From Anaerovibrio slackiae (GTDB taxonomy: Bacteria; Bacillota; Negativicutes; Selenomonadales; Selenomonadaceae): a DNA stretch of 50,050 bases. Shown in pieces: positions 49,863 through 50,050 of the stretch (the first letter of the stretch is position 1; each line of letters starts with the position of its first letter). The notes beneath the pieces are model-generated. The model had not been told where the DNA came from, did no database searches, and saw nothing but the letters and a program-made list of their open reading frames with translations. A program made the position numbers and the translations under genes. The stretch spans positions 1 to 50,050 of the forward strand of contig NZ_VUNR01000019.1 of the NCBI RefSeq assembly GCF_009695585.1, written 5' to 3'.

Positions 49863-49891
49863 GTTATATGTTATGTCATATGCTCCAGCAA
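49863..49891 (-). promoter_or_regulatory. Candidate sigma-70 promoter of the minus-strand operon
   Basis: On the minus strand TTGCTG (49891-49886), 17 bases and TATAAC (49868-49863) precede the small genes at 49821 and 49733. It lacks the TGCGACAAAT box, so the pilT operon seems outside that regulon. Confidence 0.4.
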
Positions 49892-49931
49892 GTGGTAATG
49901 GCCAGGTTGTCACGTTATCAACTCCTCGTAT

Positions 49932-49980
49932 AATAAGTTTTGTAAGCAAGATATCCGCCTTGTATGCAAAACTTATTTTT
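49932..49980 (+). terminator. Hairpin terminator at the right edge
   Basis: AATAAGTTTTG (49932-49942) / CAAAACTTATT (49967-49977) is a perfect 11-bp stem followed by T5 C T5 on the plus strand. The remaining bases to the window end show no gene I can support. Confidence 0.55.
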
Positions 49981-50050
49981 CTTTTTACAACTAAATATTT
50001 TTCTATGAAATTGGATTTCCTGATGCTACAATAATCAAAGAGATTATGCG

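Noticed and set aside
49873-50034. Plus-strand ORF of 53 codons at the right edge (MSYAPASGNGQVVTL...)
   Set aside because: It runs straight through the 49932-49980 hairpin terminator and overlaps the candidate minus-strand promoter, and its second half is low-complexity hydrophobic. No support for coding.

Overview
This window reads as part of a large conjugative element, either a plasmid or an ICE, from a diderm Firmicute (Negativicutes, Selenomonas/Megamonas-like). Three things suggest this host. The genes carry strong Firmicutes-type Shine-Dalgarno sequences (AGGAGG, AGGTGAT). The locus at 25.2-25.4 kb encodes a Firmicutes-type holin-like type I toxin. The transfer system nevertheless includes the outer-membrane core proteins of Gram-negative type IV secretion (TrbG/VirB9, TrbI/VirB10), which only make sense with two membranes. 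No relaxase, oriT or replication gene is visible, so the element continues beyond both edges.

Layout. 0-2.5 kb: the tail of an IS3-like transposase, then a PilV-like minor pilin whose C-terminus looks switchable. An alternative C-terminal cassette lies in inverted orientation beside it, followed by a tyrosine recombinase; this is a shufflon-type module like that of IncI plasmid R64. 2.6-4.6 kb: an unknown gene pair that looks like one gene split by an in-frame TAA. 4.8-13.1 kb: a pilin-like protein, a membrane protein, then VirB8, VirB9, VirB10, VirD4 and VirB11. 13.1-24.6 kb: VirB2, VirB3, a VirB4 N-domain paralogue, VirB4, an unknown repeat protein, VirB1, VirB5, a second repeat protein and VirB6. 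24.6-26.2 kb: small accessory loci (a type I toxin-antitoxin, two related structured small RNAs, a nucleotidyltransferase). 26.3-28.5 kb: an ArdC-N protein and a partner. 28.6-31.8 kb: two tandem AAA-ATPase/nuclease paralogues. 32.0-41.6 kb: ArdC, an unknown protein and a 2277-residue methylase-helicase that contains a TnpV-like ORF in another frame. 41.8-44.5 kb: a VirB6-like protein fused to two peptidoglycan hydrolase domains, and a second VirB5. 44.6-46.8 kb: two unknown proteins. 46.9-49.8 kb, minus strand: small genes, a PilT-like ATPase and two partly identical membrane proteins.

Two element-wide signals tie the window together. First, eight intergenic promoters share TGCGACAAAT followed by exactly 27 nt and a -10 hexamer (TANNNT), with no good -35. 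They precede all the plus-strand operons that look related to conjugation, which suggests one dedicated activator and a conjugation regulon. Second, ten copies of a 19-bp palindrome (half-site TCTGTYCAA) are dispersed between operons, with pairs and a cluster of five at a recurring 27-bp pitch. They resemble operator/partition sites of a global plasmid regulator.

Together the genes would build a P-type T4SS (TrbF/G/I/L-like) and, with the pilins, PilT and the shufflon, probably an accessory thin type IV pilus for mating-pair stabilisation. Protection functions (ArdC, methylase-helicase) would act on entry into a new host.
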